Source: Gloeocapsa sp. PCC 73106 (lineage in GTDB: Bacteria; Cyanobacteriota; Cyanobacteriia; Cyanobacteriales; Gloeocapsaceae). Taken from it: DNA of 64,000 bases. The stretch lies in contig NZ_ALVY01000220.1 of NCBI RefSeq assembly GCF_000332035.1, positions 1-64,000 on the forward strand, given 5' to 3'. The position numbers and the translations under genes are program-made. Every line of letters begins with the position of its first letter. The first letter of the stretch is position 1. The notes under the pieces are model-generated. The model made no database searches, was not told the DNA's origin, and saw only the letters and a list, made by a program, of their open reading frames with translations. This document shows, piece after piece, positions 63,972 to 64,000 of the stretch.

Positions 63972-64000
63972 GGTCCCATAGGTCTTTGTTCGCCCATGTA

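Overview
The window is chromosomal DNA of a cyanobacterium. The evidence is the very frequent HIP1 palindrome GCGATCGC, genes found only or mainly in cyanobacteria (psb28, a CpcS/CpeS phycobilin lyase, acyl-ACP reductase plus aldehyde-deformylating oxygenase, a ModBC fusion, DUF1824 and DUF3153 proteins) and a moderately AT-rich composition. Genes of unicellular or colonial chroococcalean type and many small toxin-antitoxin scraps are seen; the species cannot be fixed from the window.

Layout. 1-7.2 kb: a Uma2-type gene cut by the window edge and carrying an in-frame short tandem repeat, a diguanylate cyclase, a conserved hypothetical, murF with an overlapping GT2 glycosyltransferase, psb28, a DinG-like protein with broken ATPase motifs, and an orphan Phd-type antitoxin. 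7.2-13.7 kb: a plastic region with two near-copies of a beta-helix/Calx-beta surface protein, each preceded by the tail of an Rpn/DUF4351 gene, then a larger 5'-truncated Rpn gene and a stub of an Rpn start. 13.7-22.7 kb: modA-modBC, a TetR regulator fused to a degenerate tyrosine-recombinase fold facing a desC-like desaturase across two shared palindromes, an IS200/IS605-type hairpin remnant, ccdA, an Xre/ParS-type antitoxin with only the tail of its RES toxin, and a large CPBP protease. 22.8-25.1 kb: a frameshifted HEAT-repeat gene, higBA between two 241-bp direct repeats, and an antitoxin remnant. 25.2-36.2 kb: agrE/argZ-hemC-FAD oxidoreductase with overlapping genes, another broken toxin with an intact antitoxin, rsmB-DUF3153-CPBP-DUF1824, an aminotransferase and scpA. 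36.2-39.9 kb: CHRD/PEP-CTERM protein, double-DUF4394 protein, ECF sigma factor and RskA-type anti-sigma factor. 39.9-43.6 kb: plsX-fabH-fabD-plsC on the minus strand. 43.8-51.7 kb: bilin lyase, a divergent pair of a response regulator-GGDEF-EAL protein and a six-PAS hybrid kinase, and tRNA-Asn. 51.8-64 kb: trmD, an ExbB/MotA channel, an FAH-family enzyme, vipp1/pspA, a lone sugar-type ABC permease, ado-aar-accA-SDR-folE, trpF and a SNF2-type helicase.

How it fits together. Lipid metabolism dominates the stable part: PlsX, FabH, FabD and PlsC make and use acyl chains, AccA supplies malonyl-CoA, AAR and ADO divert acyl-ACP to alkanes, DesC desaturates membrane lipids under a probable dedicated TetR regulator, and Vipp1/PspA protects or builds membranes. 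The accessory part is a record of turnover: at least five toxin-antitoxin or antitoxin loci, of which only higBA looks complete, plus Rpn fragments, an IS remnant and tandem gene duplication. The strongest candidates for undescribed biology are the TetR-recombinase-fold regulator with its twin operators, the 241-bp repeat pair enclosing higBA, and the duplicated Calx-beta/Rpn array.
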